This document shows, in pieces, positions 34,166 through 45,279 of a stretch of 51,903 nt of DNA (position 1 is the first letter of the stretch; every line of letters starts with the position of its first letter). Both the position numbers and the translations under genes were made by a program. Under the pieces are notes generated by a model, which was not told the DNA's origin, ran no database searches, and saw only the letters and a list, made by a program, of their open reading frames with translations. Location of the stretch: contig CAMCYK010000012.1 of assembly GCA_945883695.1 (NCBI GenBank), forward strand, positions 1 to 51,903, written 5' to 3'. This DNA is from Akkermansia muciniphila (lineage in GTDB: Bacteria; Verrucomicrobiota; Verrucomicrobiia; Verrucomicrobiales; Akkermansiaceae).

Positions 34166-35602
34166 TCACTTCTCCGGGAACACGATCTCCGGCGGCTTGC
34201 GGCCGCTCCCTCGCCCGAAGTCGTCGAACAGGTCCTTCGAACTGACGTAAAGCATCACCCCGAACAGCAGGAACACGAAGCAGAGCTGGATGACCTCGAG
34301 CAGCTTGACCCGGACCGGCCGCTTGGCGATCCACTCCATGGTGGCCAGGACGATGTGGCCGCCGTCGAGCACCGGGAAGGGCAGCATGTTGAGAATCGCC
34401 AGGTTGATGTTGAGCAGCACCAGGAAGCTCATGATCCGCAGCAGCGGGTAGTCCATCTGGAGCTGGAAATACTGCAGCTTGCCGATGCCGATCGGCCCGC
34501 TGAGGTGCTGGACACCGATGCTGGAGTCCGGCGAAACCACGCTGACGATGGTGATCCACATCATCTTCGCGGTGTCCTTGATCTGCTTGCCGATGCCCGG
34601 CTTGATGATCTCGCGGTTGATCTCGAGTTCCTCTTCGAAATAGGCACCGATCATGGCCCGCGGCGGAGTCTCGACCGGCGAGACCGGGTAGGCCGGGGTG
34701 ATGGTGAACGTTTCCGGCTTGCCCTCGCGTTCGATTCCGAACTCGACCGGCTTGTCGCCGTTGTTGCGCAGGAAGTGGTAGACCTGCATGTCCGCCACCA
34801 CCGGTTCACCATTGAGGGTGAGGACCTTGTCGCCTTCCTTAAGGCCACCGACCTGGGCCGGGGGATTCTTGCCGTTGAAGCCTCCGACGGTGACCGGGCC
34901 CTTGCCCATCGGCGAGATGCCCACCTGGCGCACCGCACGGCGTTCCCACCACTGGGTTTCGGGGATCTTGAATTCGGAAGAGAGCGTCTTCAGGCCTTGG
35001 TCCGGCCGGTCGACGGTGAACTCGATCTGCGAGCCGCGGCTGGTGACGATATTGAGCTGGATGCTGTCGAGGGTGCCGTCCCACACGCTGACCGGCACGC
35101 CGTTGATCGCGGTGATCCGGTCGCCGCGCTGGAAACCGGCCTTGGCACCCGGGCTGTCGGGTTCGACCCAGCCGACGGTGGTGGTGGGCACGATGTCGGC
35201 GGGCTTGCCAAAAATCGAGACCCCGACCGCGGCGGTCAGCGCCAGCAGGAACGAGAACAGCGGGCCGGCGAAGGCGACGATGATCTTGTCGAGCGGCTTG
35301 ATCGGCGGCAGGTGCTCGTGTTCGAGGTTGCCGCCCTCGATCGCTTCCATCGGGGCCATCTGGGGCAGGGCGACGAAGCCACCGGCGGGAATCCAGCCGA
35401 GGCCGTATTGCACGCCGTTGATCGTCTTGCTCCAGATCGGCTTGCCGAACCAGATCTGGAAGCGGTCGATCTTGAGTCCCCGCCATTTCGCGGCCCAGTA
35501 GTGCCCGAGTTCGTGGACGAAGATGATCACGTTGAAGATCACGATCACCACGAGGATGAGAAACGCGACAAAGAGAGCGTCGCTGAAGGTAAGAGCGGCC
35601 AT
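34166..35602 (-). CDS. rseP: RseP-type site-2 (M50) membrane protease
   Basis: The product has 478 residues. The first membrane helix carries the zinc motif HELGH (H30, E31, H34). The third ligand region is LPFPVLDGGHI near the C-terminus. Between them are two PDZ-like segments (VEPDSPGAKAGFQRGDRITAINGVPV and NPPAQVGGLKEGDKVLTLNGEPV). Final helices contain FLVLLNINLAILNMLPF. RseP cleaves membrane-embedded regulators such as anti-sigma factors and leftover signal peptides, so it acts in envelope stress signalling. The gene is alone; dxr, bamA and other usual neighbours are absent from the window. Confidence 0.92.
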   Translation of the reverse strand: MAALTFSDALFVAFLILVVIVIFNVIIFVHELGHYWAAKWRGLKIDRFQIWFGKPIWSKTINGVQYGLGWIPAGGFVALPQMAPMEAIEGGNLEHEHLPPIKPLDKIIVAFAGPLFSFLLALTAAVGVSIFGKPADIVPTTTVGWVEPDSPGAKAGFQRGDRITAINGVPVSVWDGTLDSIQLNIVTSRGSQIEFTVDRPDQGLKTLSSEFKIPETQWWERRAVRQVGISPMGKGPVTVGGFNGKNPPAQVGGLKEGDKVLTLNGEPVVADMQVYHFLRNNGDKPVEFGIEREGKPETFTITPAYPVSPVETPPRAMIGAYFEEELEINREIIKPGIGKQIKDTAKMMWITIVSVVSPDSSIGVQHLSGPIGIGKLQYFQLQMDYPLLRIMSFLVLLNINLAILNMLPFPVLDGGHIVLATMEWIAKRPVRVKLLEVIQLCFVFLLFGVMLYVSSKDLFDDFGRGSGRKPPEIVFPEK

Positions 35603-35712
35603 GGGATTGCGGGCGGAGCGTAGCCGCGACCCTAAACGGTTCAAGAAGTTAAACTTTTCCCGCGATCCAACAGGATTGACGAGCGCCTGCCGAAAAGCCG
35701 AAGGTCAAGGCC

Positions 35713-36858
35713 GTGGCTTGGAGGATCGACGAGGCGCTGGTGCGCGGCGAGATCGACAACACGGTCGAGGGCAAGACCTCGGGCCGCCTGTGGGTGCTTG
35801 GCCGGGCGGACCCGGTGGTGCTGGATTTGACCGGCGACTGCTGGCGCGACCTGGCCGGGACGCGGCTGACCTTCCGCAATCCGGACCCGAAGCCGCAGGC
35901 CGGCGTGGAGCTCGCCGCGCTGCAACGCGGGGTGGTCGGCGACATGACGGCATCGCGCAAAAACAAGGTGGCGCTGGTCTCCGAGGACGAGTTGTCCGCG
36001 CTCTACGCCGCCCGTCAGGAGATCCCGTTCTGCTGGAAAAACACCCTTTACCTCGAGTGGTTCAGCGAGGGCAACGGGCGGGTGGTGATCGAGACCTGCG
36101 ACTTCGAGCTCGAGCTGTCCGAGCGGGTCTGGGTGATGGACGAGGATTTCGAGGAGGCGCAGAAGCTCGCCAACATGCAGGCGATGCGGGATTTCATGAA
36201 CGCCCTGGTGCGGCGGATCGGCCCGGCCGCCGAGCGGCGGGTCGATAGCGGCGAGGAGGAGGACGAATTCCAGTGGGAGGAGCGGCTGAAGGAGTCCGAC
36301 CGGCTGGCCGACGCCTATCAGGAGGTGCTGGAGAAATACCTCGATGACCCGGATGCCGAGCGGAAGGAGGCCTTCGCGATGGGGTGGGACGGACTGCTGG
36401 AAGCCCTGGCCGAAGAGAACGAAGCGGCCGAAGTGGTCGGCCAGTCGTGGCCCGCCGACGACAGCGGCGACGAGGAGTCGTGGGAAGACGACGACGAGGT
36501 CGAATTCCGCCAGCACCCCCTGCAGGGCAAGGCGCAGGACGTGGTGATCCGGGGGATCGATCTGACCCGCGCCGGCGGCGAGCATCCGGCGGTTCCGGTG
36601 CTCAACGGCGCGCTGATGCAGGTGGCGGGCAAGCTGGCGGGTGCGCTCAATGGCGACTACGAGCGGGAGACCGGCTACGTGCTGGCCATGCTGAAGCGTT
36701 GCCTGGGATGGCAGAACGACGCGCTGTCGGCTTGCACGGAGCTGATCGGGGTGGCGGACGATCCCGACCATTCGCGGGCGCTCGAAGCCCTGCGGGACTC
36801 CATCTTTGAAATCCGCGAGGAGATCGTGAACTTGCGGAAAGTGCTTAAGAGAAATTAG
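35713..36858 (+). CDS. Hypothetical protein, 381 aa, acidic
   Basis: The product has 381 residues from a GTG start and no signal peptide or membrane helix. The N-terminal third is beta-rich (GRLWVLGRADPVVLDLTGDC, CWKNTLYLEWFSEGNGRVVI). The middle is very acidic (GEEEDEFQWEERL, DDSGDEESWEDDDEVEF). The C-terminal part is helical and ends in a basic KVLKRN. I do not recognise a family. It is divergent from the RseP-type gene with 110 bases between the starts. Codon use and GC match the neighbourhood, so it is a resident gene. Confidence 0.65.
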   Translation: MAWRIDEALVRGEIDNTVEGKTSGRLWVLGRADPVVLDLTGDCWRDLAGTRLTFRNPDPKPQAGVELAALQRGVVGDMTASRKNKVALVSEDELSALYAARQEIPFCWKNTLYLEWFSEGNGRVVIETCDFELELSERVWVMDEDFEEAQKLANMQAMRDFMNALVRRIGPAAERRVDSGEEEDEFQWEERLKESDRLADAYQEVLEKYLDDPDAERKEAFAMGWDGLLEALAEENEAAEVVGQSWPADDSGDEESWEDDDEVEFRQHPLQGKAQDVVIRGIDLTRAGGEHPAVPVLNGALMQVAGKLAGALNGDYERETGYVLAMLKRCLGWQNDALSACTELIGVADDPDHSRALEALRDSIFEIREEIVNLRKVLKRN

Positions 36859-36898
36859 GCGATTGCATCCGGCGGAAATCGCGGTAACACCTCGCGAC

Positions 36899-37078
36899 AT
36901 GAAGAAGCTGCTCACTTTCCTGGCGCTCGCCGCTGTCGTGACCCTCAGCTCCTGCAACACCGCGATCGGCTTCGGCCGCGACATGCGCCAGCTTGGGACC
37001 GGGCTGGAGAACAAGGCGCATGGCCGCGCGTGGGACGGCGGGGAAGTCGTGCCGGAGGGCTCCTTGCCGACCTATTGA
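36899..37078 (+). CDS. Entericidin-like small lipoprotein
   Basis: The product has 59 residues. A lipoprotein signal (MKKLLTFLALAAVVTLSSC) is followed by NTAIGFGRDMRQLGTGLENKAHG, the pattern of the entericidin EcnA/EcnB family (Cys-Asn-Thr, then a glycine/helix segment). Entericidins are small envelope lipoproteins linked with stress and lysis in Escherichia coli; elsewhere their role is unclear. The short C-terminal extension AWDGGEVVPEGSLPTY is not part of the usual family. It follows the preceding gene by 40 bases on the same strand. Confidence 0.7.
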   Translation: MKKLLTFLALAAVVTLSSCNTAIGFGRDMRQLGTGLENKAHGRAWDGGEVVPEGSLPTY

Positions 37079-37103
37079 TGGCGGCGGGGCGGGGCGGTTC
37101 CAC

Positions 37104-37694
37104 TCATTCCTCCGGGAATTCTTCCTCCTCGTCTTCCCGGGACGCTGCCGGGTGGGAGGCGATCCAGCCATCTGCCTGCTCCCGGGATTCGAATTCCTCA
37201 CCGGTCAGATTGAGCAATTCGAGTTTCGCGGTGGCGCGGATGTCCTCATCGGGATTGTCGAGGGCCGCGGCATAGATCGCCAGGCGGATGCCGGCCGGCG
37301 CGCCGTGGCCGGTCGCCAGCAGGTAGCTGGCCACCTCGTGGCGGCCGTCGCGGGCGGCCTGGTCGACCAGCACCGCGGCGACCTCCCGCCAGCTGTCGGC
37401 ATCGGTGTGTTGCGACAGCTGGTCCAGCGCGGCCAGCAATTCCTGGCCGCGGCCGCGCGCCCAGAGGAGCTTCAGTTCTTTCGAACTTGGCGATTCGGAC
37501 GCCTCCCGGGTCCGGTCCGTGCGGGAGTATTTGCCGTCCTGCGGCCCGGCGGCGGGTCCTTGGTTCGCGGGGGCGGCAAGCGGATTCGCCGGGCTTTCCG
37601 TCCCGGTTTCCGGGTCCATCCGGTCGCCCACGATCAGGACCAGCGCCGCCACGGTCAAAATCGACCCGGCAATCAACAGACGGGAGTGATTCAT
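37104..37694 (-). CDS. Membrane-anchored protein with helical repeats, hypothetical
   Basis: The product has 196 residues. An uncleaved N-terminal anchor (LLIAGSILTVAALVLIVG) leads into a Pro/Ala-rich linker (about 30-65) and then an alpha-helical domain (ELLAALDQLSQHTDADSWREVAAVLVDQAARDGRHEVASYLL, IRLAIYAAALDNPDEDIRATAKLELLNLTG) that looks HEAT/Armadillo-like, followed by an acidic tail. No family name can be given. It is transcribed in the same direction as the Ig-like gene upstream but is separated from it by a terminator. Confidence 0.65.
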   Translation of the reverse strand: MNHSRLLIAGSILTVAALVLIVGDRMDPETGTESPANPLAAPANQGPAAGPQDGKYSRTDRTREASESPSSKELKLLWARGRGQELLAALDQLSQHTDADSWREVAAVLVDQAARDGRHEVASYLLATGHGAPAGIRLAIYAAALDNPDEDIRATAKLELLNLTGEEFESREQADGWIASHPAASREDEEEEFPEE

Positions 37695-37699
37695 GGGAC

Positions 37700-37732
37700 A
37701 AAAATCCCGCCAAGCGGTGACGCTTGGCGGGA
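37700..37732 (-). terminator. Rho-independent terminator of the Ig-like protein gene
   Basis: A perfect 12-base-pair stem, TCCCGCCAAGCG paired with CGCTTGGCGGGA, around GTGA lies 27 bases after the stop at 37760. On the minus strand it is followed by a run of five T (37704-37700). Confidence 0.88.
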
Positions 37733-37759
37733 TTGGGATTCTAGGGATTCGGGCCGCGG

Positions 37760-39262
37760 TCAGGGACCACTGGTCACCACGGTGTCGACGCTGGTGATGA
37801 CGGCATTGGTGTTGCTGGTGGCCACCAGGCGGTAGATGCCCGGACCATTTGCAGCCGCGACGTCGCCAACCACCTGGAAGGTGGCGCTGATTCCACCGTT
37901 CCCGGCGGGAATCGCCACGAAGTTGGTCGGATCATTGGTCGGAGCCTTGAACCACTGGCGGGTGACGTTGGCGGCCGGGAAGGTCGGGTTCACCGTTCCG
38001 CCCGGGATGTTGGTCGGCGTGGCGAAGGGCGCGGCGAAGGTCCGCGGGGTGTTCACCGTGAAGGCGAAGTTCGACCCGGCGGCGGCGACGGTGACGTTGG
38101 CGTTTCCGCTGACCAGGGTGCCCGCGGAGCTGGTGATCTCGACGCGGTAGAGGCCGACACCGGTGGCGGCCTCGCCTCCGATGACCGTGAGGACCGGCGA
38201 TTTGCCGCCAACCGCGTCAGCCACCTGGGCGGCTCCCTTGAACCACTGGTAGGTCGGCTGGGTGATCGGGGCAGGATCCAAGGTCACGCTGAGATTGGCC
38301 AGGTTCGCGCCCACCAGCGGAACCGTCGCGGGAAGGTTGCCGTTCGTCGCGAAGGTGAAGGGCTGCGCGGTCACCGTGGTGGTGCCGCTGACCGCGGTGC
38401 CGGCGGAGGTGCTGACCTCCACCCGGTAGGTGCCTGCTCCGGTCGCCGGATCGGCCCCGGTAACCAGGAAGGTCGGGGCCGTGCCGCCCAGCGCGGCGGT
38501 GATGGCGGTGCCGTTCCGGAACCACTGGTAGGTGGGAGTCGGGAAGGCATTGCCGACGACCACGCTCAGGAGTCGTGTCCCGCCGTCCTGCACGGCGAGC
38601 GTGGCCGGAAGATCGGTGGTGATGACCGGCGCGGTGGCCGCGCGGGTGAAACCCGACCGGATCAGGCGGGCTTCCAGTTCGGCGGTGGCTCCGGGGATGG
38701 TGGTCGCCTCGACGCTGATACTGGTGGCGCTGCCGCTGAGCACCGAGCGGGCCAGTGTCGCGCCGATATCGACGACTTGCGGGCCAGTCAGGCCGCCGGA
38801 AGTCACGACTTGGAACACGGTGTTGTCGAACGCCAATCTCCGCGGGACGCCGCTCGCAAACGTCGTGCCGGAAAACGGCATCGTGGCCCCTGGCACATTG
38901 GCGATGGTCATCGGCGCGTAGATCGATCCATAGATCCGGCGGCCACCGGAAAACCCTGAAATGAGGTCGCCGTTGATGGCGCGGAAATCAGTTTGGATCG
39001 TGTAGGTCCGGCTGGTCACGCCGCCGGAGCGGATGTCGCGGTAATCGATCAGCGTGCCGGGGCCGGGGGTCGAGGTCACGATGCTCTGGTCGAAAATCAT
39101 GAATGCGCGAAGGACGGCGACCGAGCCCGGACTCGGCACGATCACGCCGGCAGGAGCACTCAAGCCACGTTCTCTCCAAGTGGCGCTTAGGACATTCACC
39201 TGAGCCTGGGCGGTGGCCACGAGCAAAGTCGCGGCAAAGGTTTTTAGTATGATCGATTTCAT
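37760..39262 (-). CDS. Exported protein with immunoglobulin-like repeats
   Basis: The product has 500 residues. It has a signal peptide (MKSIILKTFAATLLVATAQA), an N-terminal domain of about 200 residues, and then three beta-sandwich repeats with the pattern PTYQWFRNGTAI...TFLVTGADPATGAGTYRVEVSTSAG. The repeats end with VTR-QWFK...GPGIYRLVATS. These Ig-like domains are common in verrucomicrobial surface proteins. No sorting signal (for example PEP-CTERM) is seen at the C-terminus. Function is probably adhesion or structure; this is inference. The 210 bases to the divergent peptidase gene contain a ten-G run at 39333-39342. Confidence 0.8.
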   Translation of the reverse strand: MKSIILKTFAATLLVATAQAQVNVLSATWRERGLSAPAGVIVPSPGSVAVLRAFMIFDQSIVTSTPGPGTLIDYRDIRSGGVTSRTYTIQTDFRAINGDLISGFSGGRRIYGSIYAPMTIANVPGATMPFSGTTFASGVPRRLAFDNTVFQVVTSGGLTGPQVVDIGATLARSVLSGSATSISVEATTIPGATAELEARLIRSGFTRAATAPVITTDLPATLAVQDGGTRLLSVVVGNAFPTPTYQWFRNGTAITAALGGTAPTFLVTGADPATGAGTYRVEVSTSAGTAVSGTTTVTAQPFTFATNGNLPATVPLVGANLANLSVTLDPAPITQPTYQWFKGAAQVADAVGGKSPVLTVIGGEAATGVGLYRVEITSSAGTLVSGNANVTVAAAGSNFAFTVNTPRTFAAPFATPTNIPGGTVNPTFPAANVTRQWFKAPTNDPTNFVAIPAGNGGISATFQVVGDVAAANGPGIYRLVATSNTNAVITSVDTVVTSGP

Positions 39263-39472
39263 CTACGACGTGAGTCCTATCCGTTCAAAAATCGACCGGC
39301 AACAGGGAATTTCGCGTCCCACCCGATTTCCCGGGGGGGGGGCAGGACATTGCAAATGACTGATTCGGCCATTTGCCGACCCGTCGCTGGAGTTTCAGCC
39401 GCTTCCGGGGCAAGTTCCGGCGGAGGTGAAGGGAAGCTCTCGTTACTACCGTTTACCACGCCTCGATCCTCC

Positions 39473-41644
<2,172 letters not shown>

Positions 41645-41970
41645 CCGCCTTCCTTCCCGAAAGTGGCGGGGGCGTCCCGCCGCCCGCCTCGCCTCGCCGG
41701 CCGATGACAGCCATCGGCCGGCTCCTGCGGCGGGCCTCGCCCTCCCGGCCCGGCCCCCCAGCTTCCCGAACCGTCGGGCAATCAACGGTCCCAGCCCAGA
41801 TGCTCCATCCGCTCCGGGTAAAGCAGGATTTTTTCGTCCTTACGGGTTGCATTGCAATGGATTGCGGGCCGAGGTGACAACCATGTGTCTGGCGCGTTAC
41901 CGGCGCGTTACCATGTGTCTGGCGCGTTACCGGCGCGCTATCGCCGCACACCTGCGGGATGAACCCGTGG
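41645..41970. other. Intergenic region between convergent peptidase and kinase genes
   Basis: It holds a GC hairpin (CCGGCCGATG paired with CATCGGCCGG, 41697-41721) without a T-run, which could stop transcription from the peptidase gene, and the 30-base tandem repeat listed separately. No gene is supported. Confidence 0.5.
41881..41940. repeat. Two tandem copies of a 30-base unit
   Basis: Positions 41881-41910 and 41911-41940 are the same 30 bases (beginning CCATGTGTCTGGCGCGTTAC) with one difference. It contains GGCGCGTTACCGGCGC. It is a local duplication between two convergent genes. Confidence 0.85.
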
Positions 41971-44001
41971 CTACTTCCCGCCCGGCTTCCCGCGCTTGCG
42001 GTCGAGCGGGATCCCGAGTTCAAGGCGGGTTCCTTTGCCCGCCCCGCTCTCCACCTGGAACTCGGCGCCCAGCGCTTCGACGCGCTGCCGCAGGGCGCGC
42101 AGGGTGGACGGGCGCGCAAGTTTCTCGGGCGGGATGCCGCCGCCATCGTCCGCGATGACCAGGCGGAACTTGCCCGCTTCCTCAGCGGCCCGGATCTCGA
42201 CCCGCGCCGCGCCGGAATGCCGCAGGACGTTGTGCAGGGCCTCGCGGTAGTAGAGGAAAAGATGCCGGTTCGCCTCGTCGGACAGCTCGGTCTGCCACGC
42301 CGCCTCGTTGGCGTGGAATTCCCAGTCGAGCGCCTCCAGCATGATCGAGCCGGTCTCGCGCAGGTGCTCCGCAGTGCCGATCCGGTGGTCGCCCTGCGGT
42401 CGCAGCAGCCAGACGATGTCGCGCACCGCGCTGACCGTCTCGGCGGCGATCCGCTGGATCCGCTTGAGCTCTTTCGACGGGCCGGCGTGGCTTTCGGCCA
42501 GATCCGCGAACATCTGGATGCTGCCGAGATTGCTGCCGACCTCGTCATGCAGGTCGCCGGCGATCCGCTCGCGGACCCGTGCCAGCTCGCGCTTCTCGCG
42601 CATCCGGTAGCGGATCGGCAGCGCGATCAGCACCAGCGCCCCGGCCCCGCCTAACAGCGCGAAGGCCCACAGGCTGGTCCGCCGCCAGCGGTCGACGATT
42701 CCGGCGGCTTCCCGTTCCAGCGCGTGCCGCCGTTGTTCGAGCTTCAGGCGTTGGTCGAGTTGCGTCAGCCAGGCGCGGCGCGACACCAGCTTGCCGTCCG
42801 GCCCGAAGCCGTCGCACAGGCTCGCCGCGTTCCAGTATTGCAGGCCCGAGCCGATGACATTGCCCATCCCGTCGGGCGAGCGGACCACCGCGCCGCCGCT
42901 GCGGTTTTGCTCGCCGTCGAGCACCTCGACCTCGCTCAGCGCGAAAAAGGCCGGGTAGTCCTCGTAGTCTTTCCACAGCTCGGTGACTTCGATCTTCACC
43001 TTCTGCCCGCGACTGGCACCGAGCGGCACATCGACCGGACTGTGCCCCGGATTTCCCGCTTCGACCTTGGTGACGGCCGGCGGGCCGCCGTCCGGATCGG
43101 CGACCGAAACCGTGAAGCGCCGGGGAAATCCGAAGCCGCTCGGCAAGTCGGAGGTCGGGCGTTTCGCGGGAAACAGGCGGACCGTGTCGAACTCGCGGAC
43201 TTCGCCGAGGTCCACTTCGAGCGACACGCTATCGGTCGCCTTCTGCCGGTCTTTGGAGATCCAGCCGACGTTGCGGTGTTCGCCGGCGGGCACTTCCGGC
43301 AGGCCGAGCGGGGTCTGGCCGTCGACCAGGAAGGCATTGCTCCACAACCACGGCGCGGTCGGGGACCGGCCGCCGGAGCTGGTCACCGTGGCGCCGCGGG
43401 CGAGGTTGCGCTCGCCCTCGAACACGAAAGCTTCCGCCCAGGCGTAGACGAAGCCTTCCGAAACATCCGAATCGAGCCGCAGGCGTCCGGCGGAAATCCG
43501 CACCGCGACGGCTTCGACCGGCGGAGAAACGGGGAACACGAAAGGATGTCCGGCGCGCACCGGATCCGCCCACAGGTCGCGTTCGTCGGCGATGCGGGCG
43601 ATCACTTTGCCGTCCGGATCCAACAGGTCGACGGTGAACTCGTCCGGCATCCCGAACTGGGCTTCCAGGCCGCCGACGCCGTAGCGGCGCGAGGGCACCA
43701 GCGCCACCAGGTCGATCAAGCCGGCTGCGGGCAAGCGGACTTCCACCGCGATCTCGCCTTCCTTGATGGGCCGCTCCTGCAAGGGGCCGATGGCGAATCC
43801 GCCGGTCCCGCCCTGGTCGGCGACCGGCACCGCGGGCAAGGCCGGCAGTTCGTCGCGGATCGTCGCCAGCTCGCGCTCGACGTCGGCCAGCCGCCCGGAA
43901 ATCCCGCGTGCCAGGCGGTAGTCCCAGCTGGCCTCGTCGCCGCGGGCCGGAGCCGTGAGCAGGCCGGCCATCAGAATGAAAAACCATCGCGGGCGGATCA
44001 T
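41971..44001 (-). CDS. NarL-type sensor histidine kinase with discoidin-like periplasmic region
   Basis: The product has 676 residues. After a signal peptide comes an extracytoplasmic part of about 400 residues. It includes two stretches reminiscent of F5/8-type (discoidin) carbohydrate-binding domains: NLARGATVTSSGG...WSNAFLVDGQ...NVGWISKD and a second ending ALSEVEVLDGEQN. A membrane helix at about 445-465 (AFALLGGAGALVLIALPI) leads to the HisKA_3 dimerisation helix with IAGDLHDEVGSNLGSI (H485) and a HATPase domain (YYREALHNVLRHS, IADDGGGI, GAGKGTRLELGIPL). It would pass phosphate to a LuxR/NarL-type response regulator, which is not in the window. Sugar sensing is inferred from the discoidin resemblance. 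Confidence 0.85.
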   Translation of the reverse strand: MIRPRWFFILMAGLLTAPARGDEASWDYRLARGISGRLADVERELATIRDELPALPAVPVADQGGTGGFAIGPLQERPIKEGEIAVEVRLPAAGLIDLVALVPSRRYGVGGLEAQFGMPDEFTVDLLDPDGKVIARIADERDLWADPVRAGHPFVFPVSPPVEAVAVRISAGRLRLDSDVSEGFVYAWAEAFVFEGERNLARGATVTSSGGRSPTAPWLWSNAFLVDGQTPLGLPEVPAGEHRNVGWISKDRQKATDSVSLEVDLGEVREFDTVRLFPAKRPTSDLPSGFGFPRRFTVSVADPDGGPPAVTKVEAGNPGHSPVDVPLGASRGQKVKIEVTELWKDYEDYPAFFALSEVEVLDGEQNRSGGAVVRSPDGMGNVIGSGLQYWNAASLCDGFGPDGKLVSRRAWLTQLDQRLKLEQRRHALEREAAGIVDRWRRTSLWAFALLGGAGALVLIALPIRYRMREKRELARVRERIAGDLHDEVGSNLGSIQMFADLAESHAGPSKELKRIQRIAAETVSAVRDIVWLLRPQGDHRIGTAEHLRETGSIMLEALDWEFHANEAAWQTELSDEANRHLFLYYREALHNVLRHSGAARVEIRAAEEAGKFRLVIADDGGGIPPEKLARPSTLRALRQRVEALGAEFQVESGAGKGTRLELGIPLDRKRGKPGGK

Positions 44002-44128
44002 CTGCGGCGGACCCTAGCGGGCTTCGCGGGGCCATGCCAGCCCGAGTCCTGTCGCCCGGCGGATCGCCGGTGGCCGGTATTTGGAGCTGCTCCGGCGGCC
44101 CCGGCTGTGCTTTGACAAGGCGGTGCGG

Positions 44129-44959
44129 ATGCTGAAGTTCAAACTCACCCTCGCCTACGACGGGACGGCCTACCACGGCTGGCAGTCGCAGCGGAGCGGG
44201 CGCGGCGTGGCGGACCGGGTGGCGGCGGCGCTGGCCCGCGTGTTCGCCCGCCCGTCGCGGCTTGAAAGCTCCAGCCGGACCGACACCGGCGTCCACGCCC
44301 TCGGGCTGGTGGCGCATTTCGAGGTGCCGCGGGAAGACTTCCGGATGCCGGTCCGGCAGCTCGCGCTGGCGCTCAACGGCGGGCTCCCGGACGACATCCG
44401 GGTGCTTGCCGCGACCCGCGCGCCGGAGGCCTTCCACGCGCGCTTCGATGCCACCGGCAAGCAGTACCGCTACCACGTCTGGAACCGCCCGGCGATGAAC
44501 CCGCTGCTCCGCCATCGGGCCTGGCATGTCCCCCAGCCGCTCGACCTCGTGGCGATGAAAGCGGCCGCCGCCTTGTTCGTCGGGCGGCATGACTTCCGTT
44601 CCTTCACCGCCAAACGCGCCGGCGTCCTCGGCGACTCCACCCGCACCCTGACCCGCTGCGAGGTCACGCGGCGCGGACCCGAGATCACCTTCCTGATCGA
44701 GGGCGAGGGCTTCCTTTACAAGATGTGCCGCGGGATCGCCGGAACGCTGGTGCAGGTCGGCCAGGGAAAATTTCCGCCGCAGGAAGTGACGGCCATGCTC
44801 GGCCTCCGCGACCGCCGCGCGGCCGGAGTGAACGCGCCCGCCCACGGGCTGGTGCTGTGGAAAGTAATCTACCCCAAGCGATCCAAGGGCTCATCCATTC
44901 GGGAAAGTCGTCAACCGCAGATGAACGGGATGAACGCAGATGGAAGGAAGCTGCCCTGA
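44129..44959 (+). CDS. truA: tRNA pseudouridine(38-40) synthase TruA
   Basis: The product has 276 residues from the ATG at 44129. It makes pseudouridine at positions 38-40 of the tRNA anticodon arm. The catalytic aspartate is in SSSRTDTGVHALG (D52). Other family motifs are LAYDGTAYHGWQSQ, FHARFDATGKQYRY, RHDFRSFTA, and FLIEGEGFLYKMCRGIAGTLVQVGQGK. The last 15-20 residues (RESRQPQMNGMNADGRKLP) extend past the usual family end and are probably non-conserved read-out. The gene stands alone. Confidence 0.93.
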   Translation: MLKFKLTLAYDGTAYHGWQSQRSGRGVADRVAAALARVFARPSRLESSSRTDTGVHALGLVAHFEVPREDFRMPVRQLALALNGGLPDDIRVLAATRAPEAFHARFDATGKQYRYHVWNRPAMNPLLRHRAWHVPQPLDLVAMKAAAALFVGRHDFRSFTAKRAGVLGDSTRTLTRCEVTRRGPEITFLIEGEGFLYKMCRGIAGTLVQVGQGKFPPQEVTAMLGLRDRRAAGVNAPAHGLVLWKVIYPKRSKGSSIRESRQPQMNGMNADGRKLP

Positions 44960-45279
44960 AGCCGACAATCCCCGCTCCCGGCGGGGTTTATCTGTTACTT
45001 TCGCGTCCTCGGGACACGAAAAGGGGCCGCGCACTCACGCGGCCCCGATGAATTTCGTCATGAAATTTATTTCATCCCCGGCGATCGCTCGCGTTCGGAT
45101 CTCACGAATCTGCCCGAAATCCCGCGCTTTGTCATGTCCCCAAGATGTGGGACAGGAACCGCTGCGACGCGGTCATTTCCGCGCGAGTGTTCCGGTGAGC
45201 CCGCCACCCCGCGCGCCTCCCCATGGCCGCCGGCAACGCGGTGCTTGGCCCGGCCCGCGAGGCGTGCGAAAACCGCCTC
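44960..45279. other. Intergenic region after truA with two hairpins
   Basis: A 9-base-pair hairpin, GGGGCCGCG paired with CGCGGCCCC (45023-45046), lies 64 bases after the truA stop. It is preceded by an A-run, so it would look like a terminator when read on the minus strand. It is followed by AATTTC-GTCAT-GAAATT. It may terminate truA transcription weakly. No gene is supported up to 45279. Confidence 0.45.

Noticed and set aside
41881..41940. Possible CRISPR remnant
   Set aside because: Two directly adjacent 30-base copies without a spacer; a simple tandem duplication.
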